A stretch of 64,000 nucleotides of DNA from Arthrobacter sp. Soil782. GTDB taxonomy: Bacteria > Actinomycetota > Actinomycetes > Actinomycetales > Micrococcaceae. The stretch is taken from contig NZ_LMSO01000009.1 in assembly GCF_001428435.1 (NCBI RefSeq), forward strand, positions 67,237-131,236. The letters run 5' to 3'. A program made the translations under genes and the position numbers. Below, piece after piece: positions 27,204 to 36,441 of the stretch. Under the pieces are notes generated by a model, which did no database searches, had not been told where the DNA came from, and saw only the letters and a program-made list of their open reading frames with translations. Within the stretch, counting starts at the first letter, position 1. The number at the start of each line of letters is the position of its first letter.

Positions 27204-27849
27204 CAAGATCGACCTCCAACGGGGCACCGGTGGCCGCGATCACGTCATCAACGCTGACCCCTGGAGCGGTCTCGCGAAGAATCAGCGTTCCTGAGTTGCG
27301 CCCGGAATCCACGTCAATGACGGCGAGGTCAGTGATGATGCGGTCCACGCACCCCTTGCCCGTCAGCGGCAGCGAGCACCGCTCGACTATCTTCGGGTTG
27401 GAGTTCCGGTCCACGTGCTCCATCATGACGATCAGCCGCTTGGCTCCGAACACCAGGTCCATGGCGCCGCCCATGCCCTTGACCATCTTGCCCGGGATCA
27501 TCCAGTTGGCCAGATCCCCGTTGGCGGCAACTTCCATGGCACCGAGGACAGCGACGTCGACGTGCCCTCCCCGCACCATGCCGAAGGAGGAAGCGGAATC
27601 GAAGAAGGCCGCGCCGTCGTTGACGGTCACGGTTTCTTTGCCGGCGTTAATCAGATCCGGGTCCAGCTGGTCCTCCGTGGGATACGGTCCGACACCGAGG
27701 ATTCCGTTCTCCGAGTGGAGTACCACTTCAACGCCTGCAGGAATGTAGTTGGGAATGAGCGTGGGCATGCCGATGCCCAGGTTCACGTACTGCCCGTTCT
27801 CCAGCTCCTGCGCCACCCGCGCGGCCAGTTCGTTACGTGTCAGGGCCAT
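27193..27849 (-). CDS. scoB: 3-oxoacid CoA-transferase subunit B
   Basis: This is the beta subunit of a succinyl-CoA:3-ketoacid-type CoA-transferase, 218 aa. The catalytic glutamate is Glu47 in [25 protein letters not shown] precedes it, and [39 protein letters not shown] follows (given here only as landmarks). ATG at 27849 has GGAG about 8 nt upstream and lies 2 nt after the scoA stop. The heterodimer should convert acetoacetate, a product of leucine degradation, into acetoacetyl-CoA; an itaconate or succinate acceptor role is also possible. Confidence 0.92.
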   Translation of the reverse strand: MALTRNELAARVAQELENGQYVNLGIGMPTLIPNYIPAGVEVVLHSENGILGVGPYPTEDQLDPDLINAGKETVTVNDGAAFFDSASSFGMVRGGHVDVAVLGAMEVAANGDLANWMIPGKMVKGMGGAMDLVFGAKRLIVMMEHVDRNSNPKIVERCSLPLTGKGCVDRIITDLAVIDVDSGRNSGTLILRETAPGVSVDDVIAATGAPLEVDLDER

Positions 27850-27851
27850 GG

Positions 27852-28646
27852 TTAGAGCTCCTTCGCCTGGCCGGAGGATTCTTCCGGGGTGGATGTAGTC
27901 AGGGAAACCGTCCGCTTCTCGATGCGCTTTTCGGTGTCCGGCGCATGCACAACCCGCTGTACGAAGATGCCGGGAATATGGACGTGCTCCGGATCGAGCT
28001 CGCCCGGTTCCACCAGTTCCTCCACCTCCGCGATAGTGATGCGGCCGGCCTGCGCACAGAGCGGGTTGAAGTTCATGGCCGTCGCGTGGAACACCAGGTT
28101 CCCGTGGCGGTCGCCCTTCCACGCATGGACGAGGGCGAAGTCAGGTGTGACTGACTCCTCCAGCACGTAGTCCTGCCCGTCAAATTCCCGCACTTCCTTG
28201 GGGGATGAAGCAATGGCGATGTTGCCGGCGTCGTCGTATTTCTGGGGCAGCCCGCCCTCGCTCACCTGCGTGCCTACCCCGGCAGTCGTGTAGAAGGCGG
28301 GAATGCCGGCGCCGCCGGCCCGCAGCTTCTCCGCCAGCGTTCCCTGCGGCGTCAGCTCAACCTCAAGTTCCCCCGCGAGGTACTGGCGGGCGAACTCCTT
28401 GTTCTCACCGACATACGAGCTGATGGTGCGCCGGATCCGGTGGTCGTCAAGGAGCCGTCCCAGGCCCCAGCCGTCCACGCCGCAGTTGTTGCTGATGGTT
28501 TCGAGCTCCTTGGTTCCCTGCTGGTGCAACGCATCGATGAGGGCCACAGGAATACCGCAGAGCCCGAACCCGCCCACGGCCAGGGACGCGCCGTCAGGAA
28601 TGTCCGCTACGGCCTCGGCTGCTGAGGCGACGACTTTGTCTATCAC
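27852..28646 (-). CDS. scoA: 3-oxoacid CoA-transferase subunit A
   Basis: This is the alpha subunit of the CoA-transferase, 264 aa. The CoA-binding signature [22 protein letters not shown] lies at residues 18-39. [53 protein letters not shown] and [31 protein letters not shown] follow, as in SCOT enzymes. GTG at 28646 follows GGGAGA. The gene is followed at 2 nt by scoB and preceded by an acyl-CoA dehydrogenase gene 48 nt away. Confidence 0.92.
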   Translation of the reverse strand: MIDKVVASAAEAVADIPDGASLAVGGFGLCGIPVALIDALHQQGTKELETISNNCGVDGWGLGRLLDDHRIRRTISSYVGENKEFARQYLAGELEVELTPQGTLAEKLRAGGAGIPAFYTTAGVGTQVSEGGLPQKYDDAGNIAIASSPKEVREFDGQDYVLEESVTPDFALVHAWKGDRHGNLVFHATAMNFNPLCAQAGRITIAEVEELVEPGELDPEHVHIPGIFVQRVVHAPDTEKRIEKRTVSLTTSTPEESSGQAKEL

Positions 28647-28694
28647 TGCTTCTCCCTTACTCGTTTCAATCAGGTGAGTGGCCGACTGCCTGGC

Positions 28695-29855
28695 TCAGAG
28701 TCCCAGTTCGCGGGCGATCAGCATCAGCTGTACCTCGGTGGTTCCCTCGCCAACCTCCAGGATCTTCGAGTCACGATAGTGGCGGGACACCGTGAACTCG
28801 TTCATGAACCCGTAGCCGCCGAACACCTGGGTGGCGTCGCGGGCGTTGTCCATCGCGGCCTCGCCTGCGACCAGCTTAGCGATGGATGCCTGGGTCTTGA
28901 ACGGCTTGCCCGCGAGCATGCGCGACGCGGCGTCGTAGTACGCGAGCCGGGCGGTGTGGGCGCGTGCCTGCATCCGCGCGATCTTGAACTGGATGGACTG
29001 ATAGCTGCCGATGTTGGTGCCGAATGCCTGACGTTCCTTGGCGTAGCGGATGGATTCCTCCACACAGCCCTGGGCTGCACCCGTGGCAAGAGCGGCGATG
29101 GCGATGCGGCCCTCGTCGAGGATTTGGAGGAAGTTCGCGTAACCGCGTCCCCGCGTTCCGAGCAGGTTGGCCTCGGGTACGCGGACGTCCTTCAGGGTCA
29201 GCGGGTGCGTGTCCGACGCGTTCCAACCAACCTTGTTGTATGCCTTTTCCGCCGTGAAGCCCGGCGTTTCGGTCGGCACGAGGATGGTGGAGATTTCCTT
29301 CTTCACGGAGCCGTCCTCCCGCGTCGCGGTATCTGTGACGGCGGTGACCGTAACCAGCCGCGTGATATCGGTGCCGGAGTTGGTGATGAACTCCTTGCTG
29401 CCGTTGATGACCCACTCACCGTCAACCAGCTTCGCGTTGGTCTTGGTGCCGGAAGCGTCAGAGCCGGCCTCTGATTCGGTCAGCCCGAACCCGGCGAGCG
29501 CCTCACCGCTTGTCAGCATCGGCAGCCACTGCTGCTTCTGTTCCTCGGTACCGAACCGGTACACGGGCATGGCGCCCAGCGAGACGCCCGCCTCGAGGGT
29601 GATCGCCACCGACTGGTCGACCCGCGCCAGTTGCTCAAGGGCAAGGCACAGCGCGAAGTAATCGCCGTCCATGCCGCCGTACTGCTCCGGGAACGGGAGC
29701 CCGAACAGGCCCATCTCGCCCATCTGGGCGATGACCTCGTAGGGGAAGCTGTGCTCTTCATCGTGCTTGGCGGATACCGGCGCTACGACCTGGTCAGCGA
29801 ACTCCCGGACGGTATCAACCAGGTCCTGGTATTCCTCGCTCAGTTCAAAGTTCAT
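28695..29855 (-). CDS. Acyl-CoA dehydrogenase, leucine/branched-chain locus
   Basis: This flavoenzyme of 386 aa has the standard three-domain fold: GLTESEAGSDASGTKT near residue 130, WVINGSKEFITNSGTD, RIAIAALATGAAQGCVEESIRYAKERQAFG, and DATQVFGGYGFMNEF. The catalytic glutamate is at the common medium/short-chain position (EVGEGTTEVQ near the C-terminus), not at the isovaleryl-CoA dehydrogenase position. Position and operon suggest oxidation of isovaleryl-CoA or other branched acyl-CoAs. The ATG at 29855 overlaps the accA1 stop (ATGA). It corresponds in order to fadE19 of M. tuberculosis. Confidence 0.9.
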   Translation of the reverse strand: MNFELSEEYQDLVDTVREFADQVVAPVSAKHDEEHSFPYEVIAQMGEMGLFGLPFPEQYGGMDGDYFALCLALEQLARVDQSVAITLEAGVSLGAMPVYRFGTEEQKQQWLPMLTSGEALAGFGLTESEAGSDASGTKTNAKLVDGEWVINGSKEFITNSGTDITRLVTVTAVTDTATREDGSVKKEISTILVPTETPGFTAEKAYNKVGWNASDTHPLTLKDVRVPEANLLGTRGRGYANFLQILDEGRIAIAALATGAAQGCVEESIRYAKERQAFGTNIGSYQSIQFKIARMQARAHTARLAYYDAASRMLAGKPFKTQASIAKLVAGEAAMDNARDATQVFGGYGFMNEFTVSRHYRDSKILEVGEGTTEVQLMLIARELGL

Positions 29856-31933
29856 GATTGGGGCTCTTCCTGTTCGGTGGGAACTGTTCCGGCGGCAGGA
29901 TCTTCTGCCTCGCCGGACGGGACGGGGTGAATGCGGGCAACAACCTGGTTTGCTGATACGAGGTCGCCCGGGCTGAGGGTAATAGCGACTGTGCCGGCCA
30001 CGGTCGCGGTGAGCTGGTGTTCCATCTTCATTGCTTCGACGCTCACGAGCACCTGCCCTTCGGAAACGGAATCACCATCGGCGACGTTCACCGTGATTAC
30101 GGTGCCGGGCATCGGCGAGCGCACTTCCGGATCGGCGGCGCCCTCCGTTCGGGCAATGGAAGCCAGTTGCGTCTGGAGGACCTGCTCGCGGCTCAGCATC
30201 CGTACTGGCTGGGACCAACCGGCATCCGTCAGCCACAGTGTGGAGCCGTTCGGGGCGAGCCGGGTACCCAGCGTGACACCGTCGACAACGGCGCGGCCCG
30301 TCCCGCTTCCCTCCCCGTCGACGAGCCAGTCAACCTCATAGCGATTGTCATTGAGAGCAACCACACTCCGCGTGCCGTCGCGGGTCAGGAACACGGTCTG
30401 CGGCGAAGTGTTCCCGACCTGAAGCTGAACGGGTGTTGCCGCGTGCACCCCGCCAATGCGCCAGCCGTCCCTTGAGTGCCACGGCGAGGCCGCACCGGCA
30501 CCTGTGGAATGCCCTGCCAGTACAACGGCGGCCGCAGCGATCTCCGCGTCGGAGGCTGTCCGGAAGGCGAGGTGGGGAAGCTTCCGCTCGATCATGGTGG
30601 TGTCGAGCCGGCCGGCGCGGACGTCGTCGTCATTAATGAGCAGGCGGAGGTACTCCACATTGGTGCGTAGGCCCGCTATCCGGGTGCGCGCAAGCGCAGA
30701 ATTCAGCCGGTCGAGGGCCTCCGCGCGGGACGGCGCCCACGCAATGACCTTCGACAGCATCGGATCGTAGGTGGGGGAGATTTCCAGCCCCGGCAGCAGC
30801 GCGCTATCAACCCGAATGCCCTCACCCTGCGGTTCGGACAGGTCGACGACGGTCCCCGCCGAGGGCAGGAAGCCCGCCTCCGCGTCTTCCGCGTACACGC
30901 GCGCTTCCACTGCGTGGCCGGTGAGGACGACGTCGTCCTGCGCCAGCGTGAGCTTCTCGCCGGCGGCGATACGCACCTGCCACTCGACGAGGTCCACGCC
31001 TGTCACCATTTCGGTGACGGGGTGCTCGACCTGGAGCCGCGTATTCATCTCCATGAAGAAGAATTCATCCGGCGCGTCGTCGGACACCAGGAACTCAACG
31101 GTCCCGGCGCCCACGTAGTCCACGCTGCGGGCCGCGTTGCACGCGGCCTCGCCGATCCGCGCGCGGGTCACCTCGTCAAGGAGCGCCGAGGGAGCTTCCT
31201 CGATGACCTTCTGGTGCCGCCGCTGCAGTGAGCACTCCCGCTCCCCCAGGTGGATGACGTTGCCGTAGGAATCCGCGAGCACCTGTACCTCGATGTGGCG
31301 CGGTGTGCGGATGAGCCGCTCGAGGAACAGGGTGTCGTCACCGAACGCGGACGCTGCAACGCGGCGCGCCGTCTTGAGGCCCTCCGCGAGGTCCTCAACG
31401 CGTTCCACGGCGTGCATGCCTTTGCCGCCGCCGCCGGCCGAGGGCTTGATGAGCAGCGGGTAGCCCACCTCGCGGGCTGCTTCGATGAGGTCTTCGTCGG
31501 TCAGTCCCGACTCAGCGATGCCGGGGACCACGGGCACGTCGAAGCCGCTGACGTGGTTCTTGGACCGGATCTTGTCACCCATGACGTTGAGGGCGTGGAC
31601 CCGCGGACCGATGAACACGATGCCGGCTTCCTCGAGCGCGCGGGCAAAGGCCTGGTTTTCGCTCAGGAACCCGTACCCGGGATGCACAGCGTCGGCGCCG
31701 GTCGCCTTGCAAGCCGCGATGATCGCTTCAATGTTGAGGTAGCTCAAAGCAGCGGCAGCCGGGCCGATCCGCACTGCCTGATCAGCCTCGAGCACGTGGC
31801 GTGCACCGGCGTCGGCGTCGCTGTACACGGCGACCGAGCGGATGCCCAGTGCGCGCAGCGTCCGGATCACCCGGCAAGCGATTTCACCGCGGTTGGCTAC
31901 CAGGACTGTTTCAAAAAGGGGCATCTCACTCAC
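29852..31933 (-). CDS. accA1: Acyl-CoA carboxylase biotin subunit (biotin carboxylase + BCCP)
   Basis: The 693-aa alpha subunit has a biotin carboxylase half: [28 protein letters not shown], the ATP-grasp loop [14 protein letters not shown], and [15 protein letters not shown] linker follows, then a C-terminal carboxyl-carrier domain with [10 protein letters not shown] and Lys636 as the biotinylation site. The start is GTG at 31933, whose GTGA overlaps the accD1 stop; an ATG three codons on is also possible. Gene context points to 3-methylcrotonyl-CoA as substrate, with propionyl- or acetyl-CoA as alternatives. Confidence 0.93.
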   Translation of the reverse strand: MSEMPLFETVLVANRGEIACRVIRTLRALGIRSVAVYSDADAGARHVLEADQAVRIGPAAAALSYLNIEAIIAACKATGADAVHPGYGFLSENQAFARALEEAGIVFIGPRVHALNVMGDKIRSKNHVSGFDVPVVPGIAESGLTDEDLIEAAREVGYPLLIKPSAGGGGKGMHAVERVEDLAEGLKTARRVAASAFGDDTLFLERLIRTPRHIEVQVLADSYGNVIHLGERECSLQRRHQKVIEEAPSALLDEVTRARIGEAACNAARSVDYVGAGTVEFLVSDDAPDEFFFMEMNTRLQVEHPVTEMVTGVDLVEWQVRIAAGEKLTLAQDDVVLTGHAVEARVYAEDAEAGFLPSAGTVVDLSEPQGEGIRVDSALLPGLEISPTYDPMLSKVIAWAPSRAEALDRLNSALARTRIAGLRTNVEYLRLLINDDDVRAGRLDTTMIERKLPHLAFRTASDAEIAAAAVVLAGHSTGAGAASPWHSRDGWRIGGVHAATPVQLQVGNTSPQTVFLTRDGTRSVVALNDNRYEVDWLVDGEGSGTGRAVVDGVTLGTRLAPNGSTLWLTDAGWSQPVRMLSREQVLQTQLASIARTEGAADPEVRSPMPGTVITVNVADGDSVSEGQVLVSVEAMKMEHQLTATVAGTVAITLSPGDLVSANQVVARIHPVPSGEAEDPAAGTVPTEQEEPQS

Positions 31934-33534
31934 ATCCTGAAGAGGCCGAAGGAGGTCTCTGGCAGCGGCGCGTTGGCGCAGACATCGAGCGCGAGGCCAA
32001 GCACACGGCGGGTGTCCGCCGGGTCAATGATGCCGTCGTCCCAGAGCCGCGCGGTGGAGTAGTAGGGACTCCCCTGTGCTTCGTACTGCTCGCGAATGGG
32101 AGCCTTGAACGCCTCCTCATCCTCGGCGCTCCACTCTTGCCCGCGCGCTTCCAGCTGGTCGCGCTTGACTGTGCTCAGCACGGAAGACGCCTGGTTTCCG
32201 CCCATGACGGAAATGCGGCTGGCCGGCCACATCCAGAGGAAGCGCGGCGAGTAGGCGCGCCCGCACATCGAATAGTTACCCGCACCGAAGGAACCGCCGA
32301 CGACGACGGTCAGCTTGGGCACGCGGCATGTCGCCACCGCTGTGACCATCTTTGCCCCGTGCTTGGCGATGCCGCCGGCTTCATAGTCGCGGCCGACCAT
32401 GAAACCCGAGAGATTCTGCAGGAAGATCAGCGGAATGCCCCGCTGATCGCACAGTTCGATGAAGTGGGCGCCTTTGAGAGCTGACTCGCCGAAGAGCACG
32501 CCGTTATTGGCAACGATGCCCACCTGGTGGCCATTCAGTGTGGCGAAACCCGTGACGAGGGTGGTGCCGTACTCCTTCTTGAACTCGTGGAACTTACTGC
32601 CGTCCACGATGCGCGCGATGATCTCCCGAGCGTCATAGGACGCATTCACGTCGACCGGCACGGCACCGTAGAGACTGTCCATATCCACGGCTGGTTCTTC
32701 GGGAACAGCAGGCGCCCACGCCTGCTCCGGCACGGGCAGGGTCGAGACAATATCCCGAACGATCTCCAGTGCGTGCTGGTCGTTCTCCGCGAGATGGTCG
32801 ACAACGCCGGACGTCTTCGCGTGCACGTCCCCGCCGCCGAGCTCTTCGGCGGTGACTATCTCACCGATGGCGGCTTTCACCAGCGGCGGGCCGCCGAGGA
32901 AGATGGTTCCCTGGTTCCGGACGATCACCGTCTCATCGCTCATCGCCGGAACGTACGCTCCACCTGCCGTGCACGAGCCCATGACTGCGGCGATCTGCGG
33001 AATCTTCCGCGCGGACATGGTGGCCTGGTTGTAGAAGATGCGGCCGAAGTGCTCGCGGTCCGGGAATACCTCATCCTGTCGGGGCAGGAACGCTCCGCCT
33101 GAATCCACCAGGTACACGCAGGGCAGGTTGTTCTCCAGCGCGATCTCCTGGGCGCGAAGGTGCTTTTTGACCGTCATCGGATAGTAGGTGCCGCCCTTGA
33201 CTGTGGCGTCATTGGAAATGACGAGGACGTGACGTCCGTGCACCAGACCGATACCCGCGATGACTCCCGCTCCGGGGCTCTCGTCGTTATACATCCCGTT
33301 GGCGGCCAGCGGGGCTATCTCCAGAAACGGACTGCCCGGATCGAGCAGGTGGTCGATCCGGTCCCGCGGCAGCAGCTTCCCGCGGCTGACGTGACGTTCG
33401 CGGGAGCGCTCCGGGCCGCCGAGGGCAGAGTCAGCGAGCCGGTCCCGCAGCTCGGCAGCGAGTGCGCGCTGGCCGGCGTCGTTCTGCCGGAACGCTTCGG
33501 CGTTCGGGTCCAGTCGCGAGGCCAGGGTCTCCAT
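31930..33534 (-). CDS. accD1: Acyl-CoA carboxylase carboxyltransferase subunit
   Basis: The 534-aa beta subunit transfers the carboxyl group from carboxybiotin to an acyl-CoA. Landmarks are [44 protein letters not shown]-like [50 protein letters not shown] and [24 protein letters not shown]. The length and these motifs are those of methylcrotonyl-CoA carboxylase beta chains. It is the first gene of the operon; its promoter should lie in 33535-33706 together with paired dyads, opposite the TetR gene. Confidence 0.93.
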   Translation of the reverse strand: METLASRLDPNAEAFRQNDAGQRALAAELRDRLADSALGGPERSRERHVSRGKLLPRDRIDHLLDPGSPFLEIAPLAANGMYNDESPGAGVIAGIGLVHGRHVLVISNDATVKGGTYYPMTVKKHLRAQEIALENNLPCVYLVDSGGAFLPRQDEVFPDREHFGRIFYNQATMSARKIPQIAAVMGSCTAGGAYVPAMSDETVIVRNQGTIFLGGPPLVKAAIGEIVTAEELGGGDVHAKTSGVVDHLAENDQHALEIVRDIVSTLPVPEQAWAPAVPEEPAVDMDSLYGAVPVDVNASYDAREIIARIVDGSKFHEFKKEYGTTLVTGFATLNGHQVGIVANNGVLFGESALKGAHFIELCDQRGIPLIFLQNLSGFMVGRDYEAGGIAKHGAKMVTAVATCRVPKLTVVVGGSFGAGNYSMCGRAYSPRFLWMWPASRISVMGGNQASSVLSTVKRDQLEARGQEWSAEDEEAFKAPIREQYEAQGSPYYSTARLWDDGIIDPADTRRVLGLALDVCANAPLPETSFGLFRM

Positions 33535-33586
33535 TGACGTCCTTTCGGTCCGTGCGAGCCTTCAACCTTCACGCACGCAACCACTC

Positions 33587-33630
33587 AGTTAGCAGGGATT
33601 AACTCAAATTTAGGTTAGTAGCTATTAACC
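33587..33630. promoter_or_regulatory. Paired 18-nt dyads, probable TetR operators
   Basis: AGTTAGCAGGGATTAACT (33587-33604) and GGTTAGTAGCTATTAACC (33613-33630) share the form xGTTA-N8-TAACx, with centres 26 nt apart. The second is symmetric at 16 of 18 positions. They lie between accD1 and the divergent TetR gene, in an AT-richer pocket, and so may control both. Confidence 0.65.
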
Positions 33631-33706
33631 GAACTGTCCACCAGAATGGAGGAATCCCCTCCGAAGTATTCCGCCACCGAAGTTCCTCCACCGAAGAAAG
33701 ACAGGC

Positions 33707-34321
33707 ATGGACGCCCCAGCTCCCACCCGGATGACCGGCCGCAGCCTCGCCAAGGCCTCACGGCGAGCGGCTCTGTTGGATGCGGCCGCGCAACTGTTCG
33801 CCGAGCGCGGCTACAACGGAGTCTCCATCGAGGACCTGGGAGCAGCAGCCGGTGTCAGCGGACCGGCGGTGTACCGGCACTTCAGCGGGAAACCAGCAGT
33901 GCTCGCCGCGCTGCTGGCCGGCGTCAGCCAGGACCTGCTTGAGGGCAGCCGTGCCGTTGTTGCTGAATCCCCCGGCCCCCAGCAGGCGCTCCGCGGGCTG
34001 ATCGAGTTCCAGGTGGACTTTGCACTCCGCAATGCCAACGTCATCAGGGTTCAGGACAGGGATCTCAGCTCCCTGGCTGATGAGGACCAGGAGACCGTGC
34101 GTTCCCTGCAGCGCACCTACGTGGAGGTATGGGTGGATGCCCTCGCCGCTCTCGAGCAACAACCAGACAGAACCCATCTTCGCCGGAAGGCCCACGCCGC
34201 ATTCGGGCTCATCAATTCCACCCCGCACTCCACTCACCGTCGCCGCAGCAGCAAGGACACCGCAGACCTGCGCCAGCTGCTTGAGGAAATGGCGTGGGCC
34301 GCCCTCAGCGTGGAGGCATGA
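33707..34321 (+). CDS. TetR/AcrR family transcriptional regulator
   Basis: This 204-aa repressor-type protein has an N-terminal helix-turn-helix (AALLDAAAQLFAERGYNGVSIEDLGAAAGVSGPAVYRHFSGK, about residues 21-62) and a helical ligand-binding domain with INSTPHSTH near 167. The gene diverges from the accD1 operon across a gap with two dyads, so it most probably regulates leucine/isovalerate degradation and itself. The ligand may be an acyl-CoA of the pathway. The same place is taken by a TetR gene (Rv2506) in M. tuberculosis. Confidence 0.9.
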   Translation: MDAPAPTRMTGRSLAKASRRAALLDAAAQLFAERGYNGVSIEDLGAAAGVSGPAVYRHFSGKPAVLAALLAGVSQDLLEGSRAVVAESPGPQQALRGLIEFQVDFALRNANVIRVQDRDLSSLADEDQETVRSLQRTYVEVWVDALAALEQQPDRTHLRRKAHAAFGLINSTPHSTHRRRSSKDTADLRQLLEEMAWAALSVEA

Positions 34322-34360
34322 GAGAACACGGGGCGCCACTTCCCGCGTCCTAGTACGCTG

Positions 34361-34900
34361 ATGAGTAGAGCACCTCACGTGCACCCGAACCTCGCAGAAA
34401 CCACCCCTGTTCCGCCTACCGGAAAGTCTCCAGTGATCACGCTACGCGCCGTTGAACCCACCGATCTGGACGAGTTCTTCTCACACCAGCTCGACCCCAG
34501 CGCCAACCACATGGCCGCCTTCAGTGCCAAGAACCCCTCGGACCGGGGGGTCTTCGACCTCCACTGGCAGAACATCCTCAATGACCCCACGGTCACGGTC
34601 CGCACCATCGAGGCTGACGGAGCGGTGGTGGGAAGTATCCTCGCCTACCGCGACGCCGACATCCCGGAGATCAGTTACTGGATCGACAAGGCGCGCTGGG
34701 GACAGGGCATTACGACGGCGGCAGTCGGCCTCTTCCTCGAAGAGTTCACCGAGCGCCCGCTCCGGGCACGCGCAGTTGCAGACAACACCAATTCGATCCG
34801 GATCCTCGAACGCTACGGATTCACCCAGGTCGGTGAGACGCAAGGTTTCGCGAACGCGCGCGGCGCGGTGGTCAGGGAGCTCGTCCTCGAGCTTCGCTAA
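34361..34900 (+). CDS. GNAT family N-acetyltransferase (RimJ-like)
   Basis: This 179-aa protein has ITLRAVEPTDLDEFFSHQLDP, GSILAYRDADIPEISYWIDKARWGQGITTAAVGLFLEEF (with the acetyl-CoA loop region), and RAVADNTNSIRILERYGFTQVGETQGF. These are typical of ribosomal-protein/small-substrate acetyltransferases of the RimJ/RimL group. The substrate is unknown. It starts at ATG 34361, or possibly GTG 34379; neither has a strong ribosome binding site. It follows the TetR gene by 39 nt and is followed by the 66-nt palindrome at 34915. Confidence 0.85.
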   Translation: MSRAPHVHPNLAETTPVPPTGKSPVITLRAVEPTDLDEFFSHQLDPSANHMAAFSAKNPSDRGVFDLHWQNILNDPTVTVRTIEADGAVVGSILAYRDADIPEISYWIDKARWGQGITTAAVGLFLEEFTERPLRARAVADNTNSIRILERYGFTQVGETQGFANARGAVVRELVLELR

Positions 34901-34914
34901 CGGCTCCACATAAC

Positions 34915-34980
34915 GGAACTTTCGTGCAGCTCCGGTGACTCCGACGCTTGTCGAAGTCACCGGAGCTGCGCAAAAGTTCC
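34915..34980. terminator. 66-nt near-perfect palindrome between convergent genes
   Basis: Nested arms are GGAACTTT/AAAGTTCC (34915-34922, 34973-34980), GCAGCTCCGGTGACT/AGTCACCGGAGCTGC (34926-34940, 34955-34969) and CGAC/GTCG around a GCTT tetraloop centred at 34947.5. Only a 3x3 loop and one mismatch interrupt the stem. It probably terminates the GNAT gene and bkdC from both sides. Its length also fits a mobile or REP-like element. Confidence 0.7.
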
Positions 34981-35019
34981 AGGGTGGACGGGCGGCCCAA
35001 CCCGAGGTGGGCAGGCCCG

Positions 35020-36441
35020 TCAGACCATCGTCAGGACCATGCCCGGATCGGACAGGATGGTACCAATGTCCGCCAGGAAGCGTGATCCCTGTTCGCCGTC
35101 CACCAGCCGGTGGTCGAAGGACAGGCTGAGGGTCATGACCTGCCGCAGGGCAATCTCATTCTGGTACTCCCACGGCATCTTCCGTACCGATCCCATGGCC
35201 AGGATCGCGGCTTCCCCCGGGTTGAGGATGGGCGTGCCCGCGTCGATGCCGAACACACCGACGTTGGTGATGGAGATGGTCCCGCCGGAGAGATCCGCGG
35301 GACTGGTCTTGCCGGCACGTGCCGTTTCCGTCAATCCTTTGAGCGCATCTGCCAGCTCGCGGAGCCCGAGCGTGTGCGCATCCCTGACATTCGGGACGAC
35401 CAAGCCGCGCGGAGTCGCGGCTGCAATGCCCAGGTTCACGTAGTGATGCTGCACAATTTCCTGGGCGGCCTCATCCCACCGGGAGTTCAGCGTGGGATTG
35501 CGGTCCAGCGCGATGCACAGTGCTTTGGCCACCAGCACCAACGGAGTAATGCGGACATCTGCGAACGCCCTGCTCGTCTTCAACCGTGCCAGCAGGTCCA
35601 TGGAAGCCGTGACATCGACGGTCAGGAACTCGGTGACGTGCGGCGCAGTGAAGGCACTGGCCACCATGGCAGCGGCGGTGTGCTTCCGCACGCCCTTGAT
35701 CGGTGTGCGGGTCTCCCGTTCACCATTCATGCGCGACGCCGGTGCCCCGCCTGTCTCTGCAGACTGCACCCCACGGTCGGATCCCTGCTGTCCGGATCCC
35801 TCCTGTGCGGATTTCTGCTGTTCAGCGAGGACGTCCTCGCGGGTGATGAGACCCTGTGGGCCGCTGCCGTTCAGAGCGGTGAGGTCGATGCCGAGATCAC
35901 GTGCCAGTTTGCGTACCGGCGGCGTTGACCGGGGACGCTCCAGCTGCGCCTCCGCCGGAACGGAAGGCTGCGGTGCCTCAGCCATCACAGGAGCGCCAAC
36001 GGGTTCTGCAGCGCGGACAGGCGCGGCAGGCTCTGCCGCCCCGCTGCTGCGCCGGGCCCGCCGCGCGGGCCGGCCCGTCTTCTCAACAGCGGCTCCGTAC
36101 CCCACGAGGTTGGGTTCCCGCTTGGGCGGCGGCGCGTCGTCGTCGTTTGTGTCCGCTGAGGCGTCCGGAGAATTGGTGGAGGGTCCGCCGGAACCCGGCA
36201 CGTCGAAGGACACGATCGGCGAGCCGACCTCCACCACCGTTCCGGGCTGCTCGTGCAGCTTCGCCACAACGCCGGCATACGGCGACGGCAGTTCCACGAC
36301 CGCTTTCGCGGTTTCAACGTCCGCGATGACCTGGTTCAGCTCCACGGTGTCGCCCACCGCTACATGCCAGGCGACGATCTCCGATTCAGTCAGGCCTTCG
36401 CCGAGGTCGGGCAGTCGGAATTCCTTGATCACCGGTGACAC
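35020..36441 (-). CDS. bkdC: Branched-chain 2-oxoacid dehydrogenase E2 (lipoamide acyltransferase)
   Basis: The E2 core of the branched-chain 2-oxoacid dehydrogenase has 473 aa. The lipoyl domain is residues 1-80, with Lys46 in DVETAKAVVE. A Pro/Ala linker follows. The subunit-binding domain (about 172-207) has VRKLARDLGIDLTALNGSGPQG. The C-terminal catalytic domain has SFDHRLVDGEQG with the active-site His. A single lipoyl domain is present. The start overlaps the bkdB stop by one base. The E3 subunit (lipoamide dehydrogenase) is not encoded in the window and is probably shared. Confidence 0.94.
   Translation of the reverse strand: MSPVIKEFRLPDLGEGLTESEIVAWHVAVGDTVELNQVIADVETAKAVVELPSPYAGVVAKLHEQPGTVVEVGSPIVSFDVPGSGGPSTNSPDASADTNDDDAPPPKREPNLVGYGAAVEKTGRPARRARRSSGAAEPAAPVRAAEPVGAPVMAEAPQPSVPAEAQLERPRSTPPVRKLARDLGIDLTALNGSGPQGLITREDVLAEQQKSAQEGSGQQGSDRGVQSAETGGAPASRMNGERETRTPIKGVRKHTAAAMVASAFTAPHVTEFLTVDVTASMDLLARLKTSRAFADVRITPLVLVAKALCIALDRNPTLNSRWDEAAQEIVQHHYVNLGIAAATPRGLVVPNVRDAHTLGLRELADALKGLTETARAGKTSPADLSGGTISITNVGVFGIDAGTPILNPGEAAILAMGSVRKMPWEYQNEIALRQVMTLSLSFDHRLVDGEQGSRFLADIGTILSDPGMVLTMV

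Noticed and set aside
34935-35129. Small plus-strand open frame across the palindrome at 34.9 kb
   Set aside because: It begins inside the inverted repeat and ends in antisense bkdC; it is better explained by the palindrome.
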